Source: Nitrincola sp048264025
GTDB taxonomy: Bacteria; Pseudomonadota; Gammaproteobacteria; Pseudomonadales; Balneatricaceae
NCBI RefSeq assembly: GCF_048264025.1
Contig: NZ_JBLXDN010000007.1
Span: 1 to 64,000 of the forward strand
DNA length: 64,000 nucleotides
Reading direction: 5' to 3'
Made by a program: the position numbers and the translations under genes. The notes beneath the pieces were generated by a model that saw nothing but the letters and a program-made list of their open reading frames with translations, had not been told where the DNA came from and ran no database searches. Below, piece after piece: positions 1 to 7,882 of the stretch (its first letter is position 1; every line of letters starts with the position of its first letter).

Positions 1-76
1 TGGTGGGCGAAGAGGGGTTCGAACCCCCGACCCCCTGCTTGTAAGGCAGGTGCTCTCCCAACTGAGCTATTCGCCC
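1..76 (-). tRNA. tRNA-Val (anticodon TAC), copy 1
   Basis: Read on the minus strand this is a complete 76-nt cloverleaf with an encoded 3' CCA. The anticodon loop CTTACAA gives anticodon TAC (valine), and the T-arm GGTTCGAACC is intact. It is identical to the copy at 178-253. It is the last member of a minus-strand Val-Asp-Val-Asp array. The array may continue beyond the window edge. Confidence 0.97.
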
Positions 77-96
77 ATAACGTAAATCTGCAAAAG

Positions 97-173
97 TGGC
101 GGAATGGACGGGACTCGAACCCGCGACCCCCTGCGTGACAGGCAGGTATTCTAACCAACTGAACTACCACTCC
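97..173 (-). tRNA. tRNA-Asp (anticodon GTC), copy 1
   Basis: A 77-nt minus-strand cloverleaf with encoded CCA. The anticodon loop CTGTCAC gives GTC (aspartate). It differs from the copy at 282-358 only by a compensated acceptor-stem pair (U5-A68 here, C5-G68 there), so both copies should fold. Confidence 0.97.
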
Positions 174-177
174 GTTT

Positions 178-253
178 TGGTGGGCGAAGAGGGGTTCGAA
201 CCCCCGACCCCCTGCTTGTAAGGCAGGTGCTCTCCCAACTGAGCTATTCGCCC
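178..253 (-). tRNA. tRNA-Val (anticodon TAC), copy 2
   Basis: A 76-nt minus-strand cloverleaf with encoded CCA and anticodon TAC, identical in sequence to the copy at 1-76. Only four bases separate it from the neighbouring tRNA-Asp, so the array is probably transcribed and processed as one precursor. Confidence 0.97.
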
Positions 254-281
254 AAAACGTTGTCTGGCCTTGTGATGTAAG

Positions 282-358
282 TGGCGGAACGGACGGGACT
301 CGAACCCGCGACCCCCTGCGTGACAGGCAGGTATTCTAACCAACTGAACTACCGCTCC
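282..358 (-). tRNA. tRNA-Asp (anticodon GTC), copy 2
   Basis: A 77-nt minus-strand cloverleaf with encoded CCA and anticodon GTC. It is the first tRNA of the transcript, about 64 bases downstream of the promoter at 422-449. Confidence 0.97.
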
Positions 359-421
359 ACATACATCACTACTTTTGCATTCGTTGCGTTTTGCCAAGTA
401 GCATCCCGTAACGAGGTGCGA

Positions 422-449
422 ATTCTAATGGAATTCTGATCTTTGTCAA
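422..449 (-). promoter_or_regulatory. sigma70 promoter of the Val/Asp tRNA array
   Basis: On the minus strand there is a perfect -35 box TTGACA (444-449), a 16-base spacer and a -10 box TAGAAT (422-427). A GC-rich discriminator follows, typical of stable-RNA promoters under stringent control. It points straight at the tRNA array. Nothing else is obvious in 359-616, which also holds the leader of syd. Confidence 0.75.
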
Positions 450-616
450 ACAGTTCAGCGAAAAAAAATAACTATTTTTCTATCTGCACGGCAAAGATAT
501 CGATCTATGCCTTGCCACACGTGGCATACGGCTATTTTAGCAACGAATTGTTCTTGATCACAACAAACACCAACCGCTAGAGTTAGCCTACTAGTATTTC
601 ACCAAAGAGTTAGCCC

Positions 617-1183
617 ATGACATCGATCTCGACCTCAGTGACAACCGCACTGGATCAATTTATCGAAAAACTGCAACAAAACTGCCAGGCCCACGGCTGG
701 CCACAACAAGCCTACGATCCTGAATGGCCTAGCCCTTGCTGGCAAAATGAAGCTGAAGAAGGCGTTTTGACCTTATGGAAACCGGTACCACAACAGGAAG
801 CCACCGATATGTTTCAGCGCCTAAGTGAAGCGCTGGAAACCGAACTGCATCCGGACATTGCTGATTTCTACAGCCGCTATTGGTCTGATCCACTTCCAGC
901 TAAGGCCGAACAAGGAGAACTCTCCTTACTGCAAGTCTGGAACAAGGATGACTTCGAGCGCCTGCGTGCGAACCTGATTGGACATGCCTTAGAGAAAAAG
1001 CGCCGCAAGTTGCCATTGACTCTTTTCTTTGCAGTCACCCAACCGGATGCTAATCTAATGCTGAGCCTGGACAATGCGGATGGCAGCATCTGGCTTGAAG
1101 CACCAGGAAAGCCTCCCCACCAGCGCCTGGCTGACTCACTGGCTGAATTTATAACCACCCTTGAACCCTTACCCTTTGACTGA
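617..1183 (+). CDS. syd: SecY-interacting protein Syd
   Basis: The predicted 188-aa protein matches the Syd family, a small soluble protein that binds SecY at the cytoplasmic face of the inner membrane and is thought to monitor translocon quality. The length is close to the E. coli protein (about 181 aa). Recognisable blocks are an N-terminal W-P-S-P-CW segment, the central LLQVW-x-DDF-x-R motif and the NLIGH stretch followed by a KRRKLP basic patch (residues about 105-135). No membrane segment or signal peptide is seen. The ATG at 617 follows an AAAGAG ribosome site. The next gene, a YajG-like lipoprotein, starts 14 bases after its stop, so the two are probably co-transcribed. Confidence 0.93.
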   Translation: MTSISTSVTTALDQFIEKLQQNCQAHGWPQQAYDPEWPSPCWQNEAEEGVLTLWKPVPQQEATDMFQRLSEALETELHPDIADFYSRYWSDPLPAKAEQGELSLLQVWNKDDFERLRANLIGHALEKKRRKLPLTLFFAVTQPDANLMLSLDNADGSIWLEAPGKPPHQRLADSLAEFITTLEPLPFD

Positions 1184-1196
1184 GAGGTACTCTGCC

Positions 1197-1778
1197 GTGC
1201 GCCCAACACTTCGTCTGATCCTGATAGTGACATGCATTGCCTTGATTGCAGGCTGCTCAGGCCCTACCCCCCAACGGGTCAATCTGCAACCGGAAGTTAT
1301 TTCTGTCCCTCGCCTGCCGCAATCCATGCCACTGCGTGTTGATGTAGCCTACCCTTCCCGACAGTTGCAAATCGGCAGCATTGCGGACCGTCTTGGCAAC
1401 GAGGTGCCGGTTTCAATCACGGATGATATCCGCACCGAACTAACGCAGGCGGCTTTGAAAACACTGGAGCGAATGGGCGTAGTAACCTCCAGTCAGGCCA
1501 ATGCTCAACTGACGCTGACACTCGAAAATATCAGCTATCACTTACGTAGTGATGGTGTCCGACGTGAGCTGATCGGTGTGATGCGCATCAACATGGAAGC
1601 TGTCGATGGGCAACGGCGCTATCAAGGTGGTTTTGAATCTGAAACCCGTGAAGAGATTCTGCGCACGCCGACGGATCAGAAAACCCGGGAATTCCTTAAC
1701 GACCTGGCTAGTGAAGTGCTGTTCCAGGCCTTTAACGATCCCGAATTCACCCGCTACCTGATCGCCGGAGCCAGGTGA
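1197..1778 (+). CDS. YajG-family lipoprotein
   Basis: A predicted outer-membrane or periplasmic lipoprotein of 193 aa. I chose the GTG at 1197 because it follows a GAGAGG ribosome site at the syd stop codon and places a classical lipoprotein signal at the N-terminus: a basic start (RPTLR), a hydrophobic core and the lipobox IAGC, with Cys about 18 residues in. Longer in-frame starts within syd would bury this signal. The mature part and the length fit the YajG/Lipoprotein_16 family (E. coli YajG is about 192 aa), whose function is not well defined. It lies directly downstream of syd, and an alaA promoter follows its end. Confidence 0.8.
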   Translation: MRPTLRLILIVTCIALIAGCSGPTPQRVNLQPEVISVPRLPQSMPLRVDVAYPSRQLQIGSIADRLGNEVPVSITDDIRTELTQAALKTLERMGVVTSSQANAQLTLTLENISYHLRSDGVRRELIGVMRINMEAVDGQRRYQGGFESETREEILRTPTDQKTREFLNDLASEVLFQAFNDPEFTRYLIAGAR

Positions 1779-1790
1779 TATAAACGGGCA

Positions 1791-1818
1791 TTGAATTTAG
1801 CCTGCCAGAGCGTATTAT
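1791..1818 (+). promoter_or_regulatory. probable sigma70 promoter of alaA
   Basis: TTGAAT (1791-1796), a 16-base spacer and TATTAT (1813-1818) make a good sigma70 promoter upstream of alaA. Immediately downstream, 1820-1827 and 1837-1844 are 8-bp perfect inverted arms (GTCGGCCT/AGGCCGAC). They could be a 5' leader hairpin of alaA or a weak terminator for the upstream lipoprotein gene; no U-run follows. Confidence 0.55.
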
Positions 1819-1889
1819 AGTCGGCCTTGAATAACCAGGCCGACAAGCACTAAGCCACAGCACCACTGATGGAGCGCAGGATCATCAAC

Positions 1890-3104
1890 ATGCCCGTAAT
1901 TCGCAAATCCAACAAACTGATCAACGTCTGCTATGACATCCGTGGCCCGGTGATGCAGGAAGCCAAGCGCCTGGAAGATGAAGGGCACCGTGTCCTCAAA
2001 CTGAACATTGGTAATCCGGCCCCCTGGGGCTTCAATGCTCCGGAGGAGATCGTTCAGGACGTGATCCACAATCTGTCCGAAGCACAAGGCTACTGTGATT
2101 CCAAAGGCGTGTTTTCAGCGCGTAAAGCGGTGATGCATGAGTGCCAGCGTAAATCGATCCGCAACATCACCCTGGAGGATATTTATATCGGTAACGGGGT
2201 CTCGGAGCTGATTGTCATGGCGATGCAAGGACTACTCAACGACAACGATGAGATGCTGATCCCGGCACCTGACTACCCACTCTGGACAGCCGCTGTCAGC
2301 CTGTCAGGTGGTACCCCGGTTCACTACCATTGTGATGAACAAAATGAGTGGTTCCCGGACATAGACGATATCCGCCAGAAGATCACCGAGCACACCCGTG
2401 GCATCGTGGTAATCAACCCGAACAATCCAACCGGTGCACTCTATCCAGAATCCCTGCTGTTGCAGATTCTGGAGTTGGCACGTGAGCATTCGCTGATTGT
2501 GTTTGCTGATGAAATCTACGACAAAATTCTTTTCAATGGTGCTGAACATACCTCACTGGCCGCACTGGCCGACGATGTGCTTTGTCTGACGTTTAATGGT
2601 CTGTCTAAAACCTATCGTGCCGCCGGGTTCCGCTCTGGCTGGATGATTGTCAGCGGCCCGAAACACCGTGCCCGGGATTATATTGAAGGGCTCGACATGC
2701 TCGCCAGCATGCGACTCTGCGCCAATGTACCGGCTCAATATGCTATTCAAACAGCACTGGGCGGGTATCAGAGCATCAATGAACTGATCATCCCCGGCGG
2801 CCGTCTATATGAGCAGATGGAGCTGGCCCACCGACTGCTTAACGCTATTCCGGGTGTATCTTGCGTTAAACCCAAAGGGGCCTTGTACCTTTTTGCAAAG
2901 CTGAATCCTGAGATGTATCCGATCCACAATGATGAAAAGTTTGCACTGGACCTGTTGCAGCAACAAAAAGTGTTGGTGGTTCAGGGTAGCGGCTTTAACA
3001 TGCAGGACACTCAGCACTTCCGCCTGGTGTTTCTACCTTCGGTTGACCTGCTCAGTGAAGCGATAGAACGCATTGCAAACTTCCTGAAAACCTATGAACA
3101 ATAA
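1890..3104 (+). CDS. alaA: glutamate-pyruvate aminotransferase AlaA
   Basis: A class I/II pyridoxal-phosphate aminotransferase of 404 aa, closely matching E. coli AlaA (405 aa), the main alanine-forming transaminase (pyruvate plus glutamate to alanine plus 2-oxoglutarate, cytoplasm). Family blocks seen are NVCYDIRGPV near the N-terminus, NIGNPAPWGF, GNGVSELI, PAPDYPLW, INPNNPTGA, FADEIYDKI and the PLP Schiff-base lysine in NGLSKTYR (about K240). An R-rich carboxylate-binding C-terminus follows. I chose ATG 1890 because it aligns with the family N-terminus; an in-frame ATG at 1869 would add seven residues. It has its own promoter-like sequence at 1791-1818. Confidence 0.95.
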   Translation: MPVIRKSNKLINVCYDIRGPVMQEAKRLEDEGHRVLKLNIGNPAPWGFNAPEEIVQDVIHNLSEAQGYCDSKGVFSARKAVMHECQRKSIRNITLEDIYIGNGVSELIVMAMQGLLNDNDEMLIPAPDYPLWTAAVSLSGGTPVHYHCDEQNEWFPDIDDIRQKITEHTRGIVVINPNNPTGALYPESLLLQILELAREHSLIVFADEIYDKILFNGAEHTSLAALADDVLCLTFNGLSKTYRAAGFRSGWMIVSGPKHRARDYIEGLDMLASMRLCANVPAQYAIQTALGGYQSINELIIPGGRLYEQMELAHRLLNAIPGVSCVKPKGALYLFAKLNPEMYPIHNDEKFALDLLQQQKVLVVQGSGFNMQDTQHFRLVFLPSVDLLSEAIERIANFLKTYEQ

Positions 3105-3169
3105 AGTATTTGCAACAAAGCCGGTCTATACTAAAGACGTCTAAGATCAAATCAGGAATGACAGCTAAC

Positions 3170-3538
3170 ATGTTTATCAAGATTAAAAAGAACTCTGGTA
3201 TTTCAATGCAGCACAACGGCATCGACAAGCGTCATATTGTACCAGTGACCTCCAATTTTCTGCTTAACCTTGACCAGGTTGCAGAAGCGTCTTTCTACAC
3301 CCTGAAAGAAACCAAGATCAGTTATGACCTCGAAGGCCACCCGATAGAATTTCCGATGCACACGGCCGTTGTCCACCTGCATATGTGCTACCTCTACGCA
3401 CTTTACACAGAAGACCACAATAAGCGTAAAGGGCGTATGGCCGAGCGGCAGTATTACAAACTTTTCTTCCGCCCGGAAAATCTGGATGCTTATCAAGAAC
3501 TGCGCCAGGCGATAGAAACACAGGTTGCTAACCTGTAA
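3170..3538 (+). CDS. conserved-looking hypothetical protein, 122 aa
   Basis: I do not recognise this family. The protein is small and soluble-looking, with a lysine-rich start (MFIKIKKNSG), no membrane segment and no signal peptide. It has a His/Tyr-rich middle (VVHLHMCYLYALY) followed by a basic stretch (NKRKGRMAER). The start is uncertain: ATG 3170 is about 12 bases after an AGGA, ATG 3158 lies immediately after it, and an in-frame start at 3110 is possible. It sits 65 bp after alaA, with a TATACT -10-like box at 3127-3132, and ends at a hairpin (3552-3573). Codon use resembles its neighbours, so it is likely a real gene. Confidence 0.6.
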   Translation: MFIKIKKNSGISMQHNGIDKRHIVPVTSNFLLNLDQVAEASFYTLKETKISYDLEGHPIEFPMHTAVVHLHMCYLYALYTEDHNKRKGRMAERQYYKLFFRPENLDAYQELRQAIETQVANL

Positions 3539-3551
3539 CAGCTCAACGACT

Positions 3552-3573
3552 GAAGCCTCGCAAACGGGGCTTC
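3552..3573 (+). terminator. hairpin terminator after the 122-aa gene
   Basis: Nine-base arms GAAGCCTCG (3552-3560) and CGGGGCTTC (3565-3573) pair with one mismatch around a 4-base loop. They are followed by ATTTAAA, giving only a weak U-run. The site lies 13 bases after the stop codon. Confidence 0.55.
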
Positions 3574-3613
3574 ATTTAAACACTCGTCCCGCGGGTGTTA
3601 ACGTGCGTCCGCT

Positions 3614-3643
3614 CTTGAAACTTTATCCTCCCGCCCCTATCTA
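3614..3643 (+). promoter_or_regulatory. sigma32 (heat-shock) promoter of htpX
   Basis: CTTGAAA (3614-3620), a 13-base spacer and CCCCTATCTA (3634-3643) fit the RpoH consensus (CTTGAAA, N11-16, CCCCATNTA) with a perfect -35 and one mismatch in the -10. It lies about 40 bases upstream of the htpX start, and HtpX is a membrane stress protease. Confidence 0.75.
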
Positions 3644-3680
3644 AACAGCAGATTATTAAACTTGATGGAAGCTGACTGCA

Positions 3681-4559
3681 ATGAGAATTCTACTCTTTCT
3701 AGCCACTAACCTGGCCGTGCTGGTGGTGGCCAGCATTACCCTTAACCTGCTGGGCGTCGGGCACTATCTGGAGGGCTCTGGGCTCAATATGACCTCACTG
3801 CTCATCTTCTGTGCTGTGTTTGGTTTCGCCGGTTCGTTTATCTCACTGTTTCTGTCCAAGTTCATGGCAAAACGGGCTACCAACACTCAGATCATCGAAC
3901 AGCCACGCACGGCAGAAGAACGCTGGTTGATGGAAACTGTAGCTGAACTGTCCGAAAAAGCGGGCATCAAGATGCCTGAGGTGGGAATTTTTCCGGCTCA
4001 GCAATCCAATGCCTTTGCTACCGGGTGGAACAAGAATGATGCCCTGGTTGCCGTGAGTGCGGGTCTGCTACAGCGTTTTCGACCCGAAGAAACCCGCGCC
4101 GTGCTGGCCCATGAAATAGGCCACGTTGCCAACGGTGATATGGTTACCCTGTCGCTGATTCAGGGTGTAGTGAATACCTTTGTGATGTTCTTTGCCCGCC
4201 TAGCCGCGCATGCCGTGAATAGCTTCGTAAACCGAGGAGAAGGCGGCCGAGGTATTGGCTACTTTATCACGGTGTTCGTATTTGAAATTATTTTTGGCAT
4301 TCTGGCATCCGTTATAGTTTCCTGGTTCTCACGCAAACGCGAGTTCCGCGCGGATGAAGCCGGTGCGACGCTGGCCAGCCCGGCGGCGATGATCGGTGCA
4401 TTACAACGCCTCAAAGCCGAACAGGGCATTCCTGACCAGATGCCGGACCAGTTAATGGCCTTTGGTATCAACAGCCACTTGAAACAGGGGTTGATGCAGT
4501 TACTCTCAACCCACCCACCGCTGGATGATCGTATCGCCGCCCTGCAGCAATACCGCTAA
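3681..4559 (+). CDS. htpX: membrane zinc metalloprotease HtpX
   Basis: HtpX is an M48-family inner-membrane protease that, with FtsH, degrades misfolded membrane proteins. The 292-aa length matches the family (E. coli 293). Two hydrophobic segments lie at about residues 4-24 and 38-58, and two more after the active site (about 158-178 and 193-215). The zinc motif HEIGH is at residues 144-148, and the third ligand Glu is in the FRADEAGA block. The ATG at 3681 follows a GGAAG ribosome site. The heat-shock promoter at 3614-3643 fits induction by membrane-protein damage. It ends convergently, 8 bp before the stop of the ATP-grasp gene. Confidence 0.96.
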   Translation: MRILLFLATNLAVLVVASITLNLLGVGHYLEGSGLNMTSLLIFCAVFGFAGSFISLFLSKFMAKRATNTQIIEQPRTAEERWLMETVAELSEKAGIKMPEVGIFPAQQSNAFATGWNKNDALVAVSAGLLQRFRPEETRAVLAHEIGHVANGDMVTLSLIQGVVNTFVMFFARLAAHAVNSFVNRGEGGRGIGYFITVFVFEIIFGILASVIVSWFSRKREFRADEAGATLASPAAMIGALQRLKAEQGIPDQMPDQLMAFGINSHLKQGLMQLLSTHPPLDDRIAALQQYR

Positions 4560-4567
4560 ACCAGCAG

Positions 4568-5392
4568 TCAGACCGCAATCGGCAAGGGTGGTTGCGGTCT
4601 CTGCGGACCTTGTGGGTCATCATCCCGATCTGTCTGTTCGTGAATGTATGCCTGAATCGCATCAGCTACACGCACATGCAGATCAGGCAACCCCGTGTTG
4701 CCAAACAAACGATTAAACTCCAGCACATAGGGATGATCACCGACCATGGCGATATCAAACCCGGCATGATCCAGATTAAGCACCTCGGCCAAGTGCAGCG
4801 CCAGCTTTATCGCCGCTGGATGCAGCGGACTAAGATCAACCTGACCACCGCGGGAGACATTATTATGAAACCCATCCTGGCCCTGTAAGCGCCAGTAACC
4901 AGCGACCAATTGTTTACCGACGATGATGATGCGCATATCGCGATCGATTGGCAGGTATTCCTGAGCATAGATAATGTCAGTACGCGCCAGGTAAGCCGTC
5001 CAGTCAGCCCGATTTTCAATCAGAAATACCCCCTCCCCCATGCTGCTTTTGGGGATTTTGGCGACAAAGGGTAGATCCATTTTGTCCCAGACTTCTGCTA
5101 CTCGCGACTCAGTATTGGCGTGTATCGCTGTTTCAGGTGTATTGGCAGGCACCAGCAGCCGGAAGGCGCGGGTCATCTCAATTTTATTATGTCCCAGCAA
5201 ATAGGATGGCAAGCTCGGAAATATTTTTTTCTTTAACCCAAATACCAGTGCATTGACTTGCCAGTACTCGGGAAATAACACCCAGTCAGCGGCCAGTATC
5301 TCGTCTTTCTGGCGGAACATATTTTCGGGTTTAATGAACGTAACGCCAGGAAGGCGCAGGGTGCGGAACGCATCAAAGGATACGATGTTCAT
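4568..5392 (-). CDS. RimK-like ATP-grasp protein
   Basis: A 274-aa protein with an ATP-grasp fold of the RimK/glutathione-synthetase type. A nucleotide-binding strand-loop lies in VAKIPKSSMGEGV (about residues 110-125), followed by AQEYLPI and RDMRIIIVG. A metal-binding Glu-x-Asn is in VLEFNRLFGNTG near residue 230. Such proteins ligate an amino acid or peptide to a carboxylate using ATP; the substrate cannot be told from sequence. The proline-rich C-terminal tail (about 20 residues after DRDDD) looks disordered. No signal peptide or membrane segment. It stands alone, convergent with htpX. Confidence 0.8.
   Translation of the reverse strand: MNIVSFDAFRTLRLPGVTFIKPENMFRQKDEILAADWVLFPEYWQVNALVFGLKKKIFPSLPSYLLGHNKIEMTRAFRLLVPANTPETAIHANTESRVAEVWDKMDLPFVAKIPKSSMGEGVFLIENRADWTAYLARTDIIYAQEYLPIDRDMRIIIVGKQLVAGYWRLQGQDGFHNNVSRGGQVDLSPLHPAAIKLALHLAEVLNLDHAGFDIAMVGDHPYVLEFNRLFGNTGLPDLHVRVADAIQAYIHEQTDRDDDPQGPQRPQPPLPIAV
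4570..4600. terminator. hairpin at the htpX/ATP-grasp convergent junction
   Basis: Perfect 9-bp arms AGACCGCAA (4570-4578) and TTGCGGTCT (4592-4600) flank a 13-base loop just after the htpX stop codon. The hairpin lies inside the last codons of the minus-strand ATP-grasp gene. It could end htpX transcription; no U-run is seen on the plus strand. Confidence 0.4.
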
Positions 5393-5595
5393 TTAGTGTG
5401 AGTCAGTAGTTGAATTGCCGCCGATTTTACTGCTGGACTAACTTGGCGTCGACTACTATTTACACTAGCTGTAGGGCAGCTGATCTCTTACAATAGCCCT
5501 CTTGCAGGAATCAGCCAGCCTAGCGCCTCCCGCAACAGGATTGTCACCTCCGGGTGCGACGATACTCACTAACTCTGAACCACAGGCTGCCACTC

Positions 5596-7848
5596 ATGAA
5601 GTTCCGTTTTCCCGTCATCATCATCGATGAAGATTTTCGCTCCGAAAACATTTCCGGCTCAGGTATTCGCGATCTAGCCCAGGCCATCAGCAATGAGGGC
5701 ATGGAGGTGGTGGGCTTTACCAGCTATGGCGATCTGACCTCGTTTGCACAGCAGGCCAGCCGTGCCTCCTGTTTTATTTTATCCATTGATGATGAAGACT
5801 TCGCTGAAGCCGGCGAAGATCAGTCCGGCTGTGCTTTGAACGCGATCCGGGACTTTATTATTGAAGTGCGTAAACGCAATGATGACATCCCGGTATTTCT
5901 GTATGGTGAGACGCGTACCTCAAGACACATCCCTAACGACATATTGCGTGAGCTGCACGGCTTCATTCATATGTTTGAGGATACGCCCGAGTTTGTCGCA
6001 CGCCACATTATTCGTGAAGCGCGTAAATACCTTGATAACCTGGCACCCCCGTTTTTCCAGGCGCTGATGGAATATGCCAGTGACAGCTCCTATTCCTGGC
6101 ACTGCCCCGGTCATTCCGGTGGTGTTGCGTTTCTAAAAAGTCCGGTTGGGCAGATGTTTCATCAGTTTTTTGGTGAAAACCTGTTGCGTGCTGATGTCTG
6201 TAATGCGGTCGAAGAACTTGGTCAGTTGCTGGATCACACCGGCCCAGTATCGGCCAGTGAAGACAACGCCGCACGCATTTTCAATGCCGACCATCTGTTT
6301 TTCGTTACCAACGGCACCTCCACATCCAACAAGATTGTGTGGCATTCAACCGTGGCACCCGGTGACATAGTGCTTGTCGATCGCAACTGCCACAAATCGA
6401 TATTGCACTCCATTATCATGACCGGTGCCGTGCCGGTATTTTTGATGCCAACTCGCAATCATTACGGCATCATCGGCCCGATTCCAAAATCTGAATTTGA
6501 ACTTGAAACCATTCAGCGCAAGATAGAGCAAAACCCGTTTGCGCGTGAAGCCGTGAACAAGAACCCGCGTATTCTAACCATCACTCAGAGCACCTATGAT
6601 GGTGTGCTCTATAACGTCGAAACCATCAAATCCATGCTCGGTGATACCATCGACACGCTGCATTTTGATGAAGCCTGGCTGCCACACGCCTCTTTCCACG
6701 AGTTTTATAAAAACATGCACGCCATAGGCCCGGACCGTCCACGTTCGGAAAACTCGCTGGTGTTTGCAACCCAGTCCACCCACAAACTTCTGGCCGGCCT
6801 GTCACAGGCGTCTCAGATTTTGGTACAGGACGCCAGTGTTCGTAAACTGGATACCCACCGCTTCAATGAATCCTACCTGATGCATTCATCCACCAGCCCG
6901 CAGTATGCGATTATTGCCTCCTGTGACGTAGCAGCAGCGATGATGGAGCCCCCGGGTGGCCATGCCCTGGTCGAAGAATCCATTCTGGAAGCACTGGATT
7001 TTCGTCGTGCCATGCGCAAGGTGGATGCCGAGTTTGGCAGTGACTGGTGGTTTAAGGTCTGGGGACCTGACTATCTTGTCGATGAAGGTATTGGCAACCG
7101 TGAGGACTGGGTCATTCATGCCGGTGATACCTGGCATGGCTTTGGTGAAATTGATTCCGGGTTTAACATGCTTGATCCGATCAAGGCTACCATCATCACG
7201 CCGGGGCTCAATCTGGCCGGTGAGTTTGATGAGCAGGGTATTCCGGCGGCGATTGTCAGCCGCTATCTGGCCGAGCACGGTATCATTATTGAAAAAACCG
7301 GCCTGTACTCCTTCTTCATCATGTTCACCATCGGTATTACCAAGGGACGCTGGAACTCCATGGTTACCGAACTGCAACAGTTCAAAGATGATTATGACCG
7401 TAACCGCCCATTATGGCGGGTGATGCCGGAGTTTGCCAAAAAATACCCGGCCTATGAACGCATCGGCTTGCGTGATCTGTGTAACCAGATACACAACGTC
7501 TACAAGGAGTATGATGTTGCTAAAGTGACTACGGAGATGTATCTGTCCGAGATCGAACCGGCCATGACACCAGCTGATGCTTGGGCACGCATGGCCCACC
7601 GCGACGTTGAACGGGTGTCAATTGATAACCTTGAAGGTCGCGTCACCGCAATGCTGGTCACACCTTATCCACCGGGTATCCCATTACTGGTGCCGGGTGA
7701 GCGTTTCAATGCTACGATTATTCGCTATCTGAAGTTTGCCCGCGATTTCAACGCCCTGTTCCCTGGGTTTGAAACCGACGTGCATGGTCTGGTACGTGAG
7801 AAGGTCGAAGGTGGTGATGCTTACTTTATCGATGTCGTTAAAGATTAA
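5596..7848 (+). CDS. PLP-dependent Lys/Arg/Orn decarboxylase
   Basis: A 750-aa fold-type I decarboxylase of the Orn/Lys/Arg group, producing cadaverine, agmatine or putrescine from the amino acid. Three parts are visible: an N-terminal response-regulator-like wing domain (about 1-150), the PLP core (about 150-470) with GTSTSNKIV, VDRNCHKS and HFDEAW, and the C-terminal domain. The catalytic lysine is K397 in the STHK motif. Length and blocks such as LVDRNCHKSILHSIIMTGA resemble Pseudomonas LdcA (lysine decarboxylase, about 751 aa) as I remember it, more than E. coli CadA. Substrate is therefore probably lysine, but arginine cannot be excluded. I chose ATG 5596 over an in-frame upstream ATG (5554), because the family begins near KFRFPVIII. 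No antiporter gene is adjacent. Confidence 0.88.
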   Translation: MKFRFPVIIIDEDFRSENISGSGIRDLAQAISNEGMEVVGFTSYGDLTSFAQQASRASCFILSIDDEDFAEAGEDQSGCALNAIRDFIIEVRKRNDDIPVFLYGETRTSRHIPNDILRELHGFIHMFEDTPEFVARHIIREARKYLDNLAPPFFQALMEYASDSSYSWHCPGHSGGVAFLKSPVGQMFHQFFGENLLRADVCNAVEELGQLLDHTGPVSASEDNAARIFNADHLFFVTNGTSTSNKIVWHSTVAPGDIVLVDRNCHKSILHSIIMTGAVPVFLMPTRNHYGIIGPIPKSEFELETIQRKIEQNPFAREAVNKNPRILTITQSTYDGVLYNVETIKSMLGDTIDTLHFDEAWLPHASFHEFYKNMHAIGPDRPRSENSLVFATQSTHKLLAGLSQASQILVQDASVRKLDTHRFNESYLMHSSTSPQYAIIASCDVAAAMMEPPGGHALVEESILEALDFRRAMRKVDAEFGSDWWFKVWGPDYLVDEGIGNREDWVIHAGDTWHGFGEIDSGFNMLDPIKATIITPGLNLAGEFDEQGIPAAIVSRYLAEHGIIIEKTGLYSFFIMFTIGITKGRWNSMVTELQQFKDDYDRNRPLWRVMPEFAKKYPAYERIGLRDLCNQIHNVYKEYDVAKVTTEMYLSEIEPAMTPADAWARMAHRDVERVSIDNLEGRVTAMLVTPYPPGIPLLVPGERFNATIIRYLKFARDFNALFPGFETDVHGLVREKVEGGDAYFIDVVKD

Positions 7849-7857
7849 GCTCACCAC

Positions 7858-7882
7858 CTGACTGGGTGTCACCCAGGGTCAG
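7858..7882. terminator. bidirectional hairpin between convergent genes
   Basis: CTGAC-TGGGTG and CACCCA-GGGTCAG arms pair with a small bulge between the decarboxylase stop (7848) and the stop of the minus-strand DUF5610-like gene (7879), overlapping the latter's last codons. It is a plausible shared terminator. Confidence 0.45.

Noticed and set aside
164..397. Protein-coding frame across the Val/Asp tRNA array
   Set aside because: It overlaps complete tRNA genes and reflects their repeated sequence; similar frames across 38434-38823 were rejected for the same reason.
1..1000. tRNA array as a prophage or island attachment site
   Set aside because: No integrase, phage gene or repeated tRNA 3' fragment outside the array was seen.
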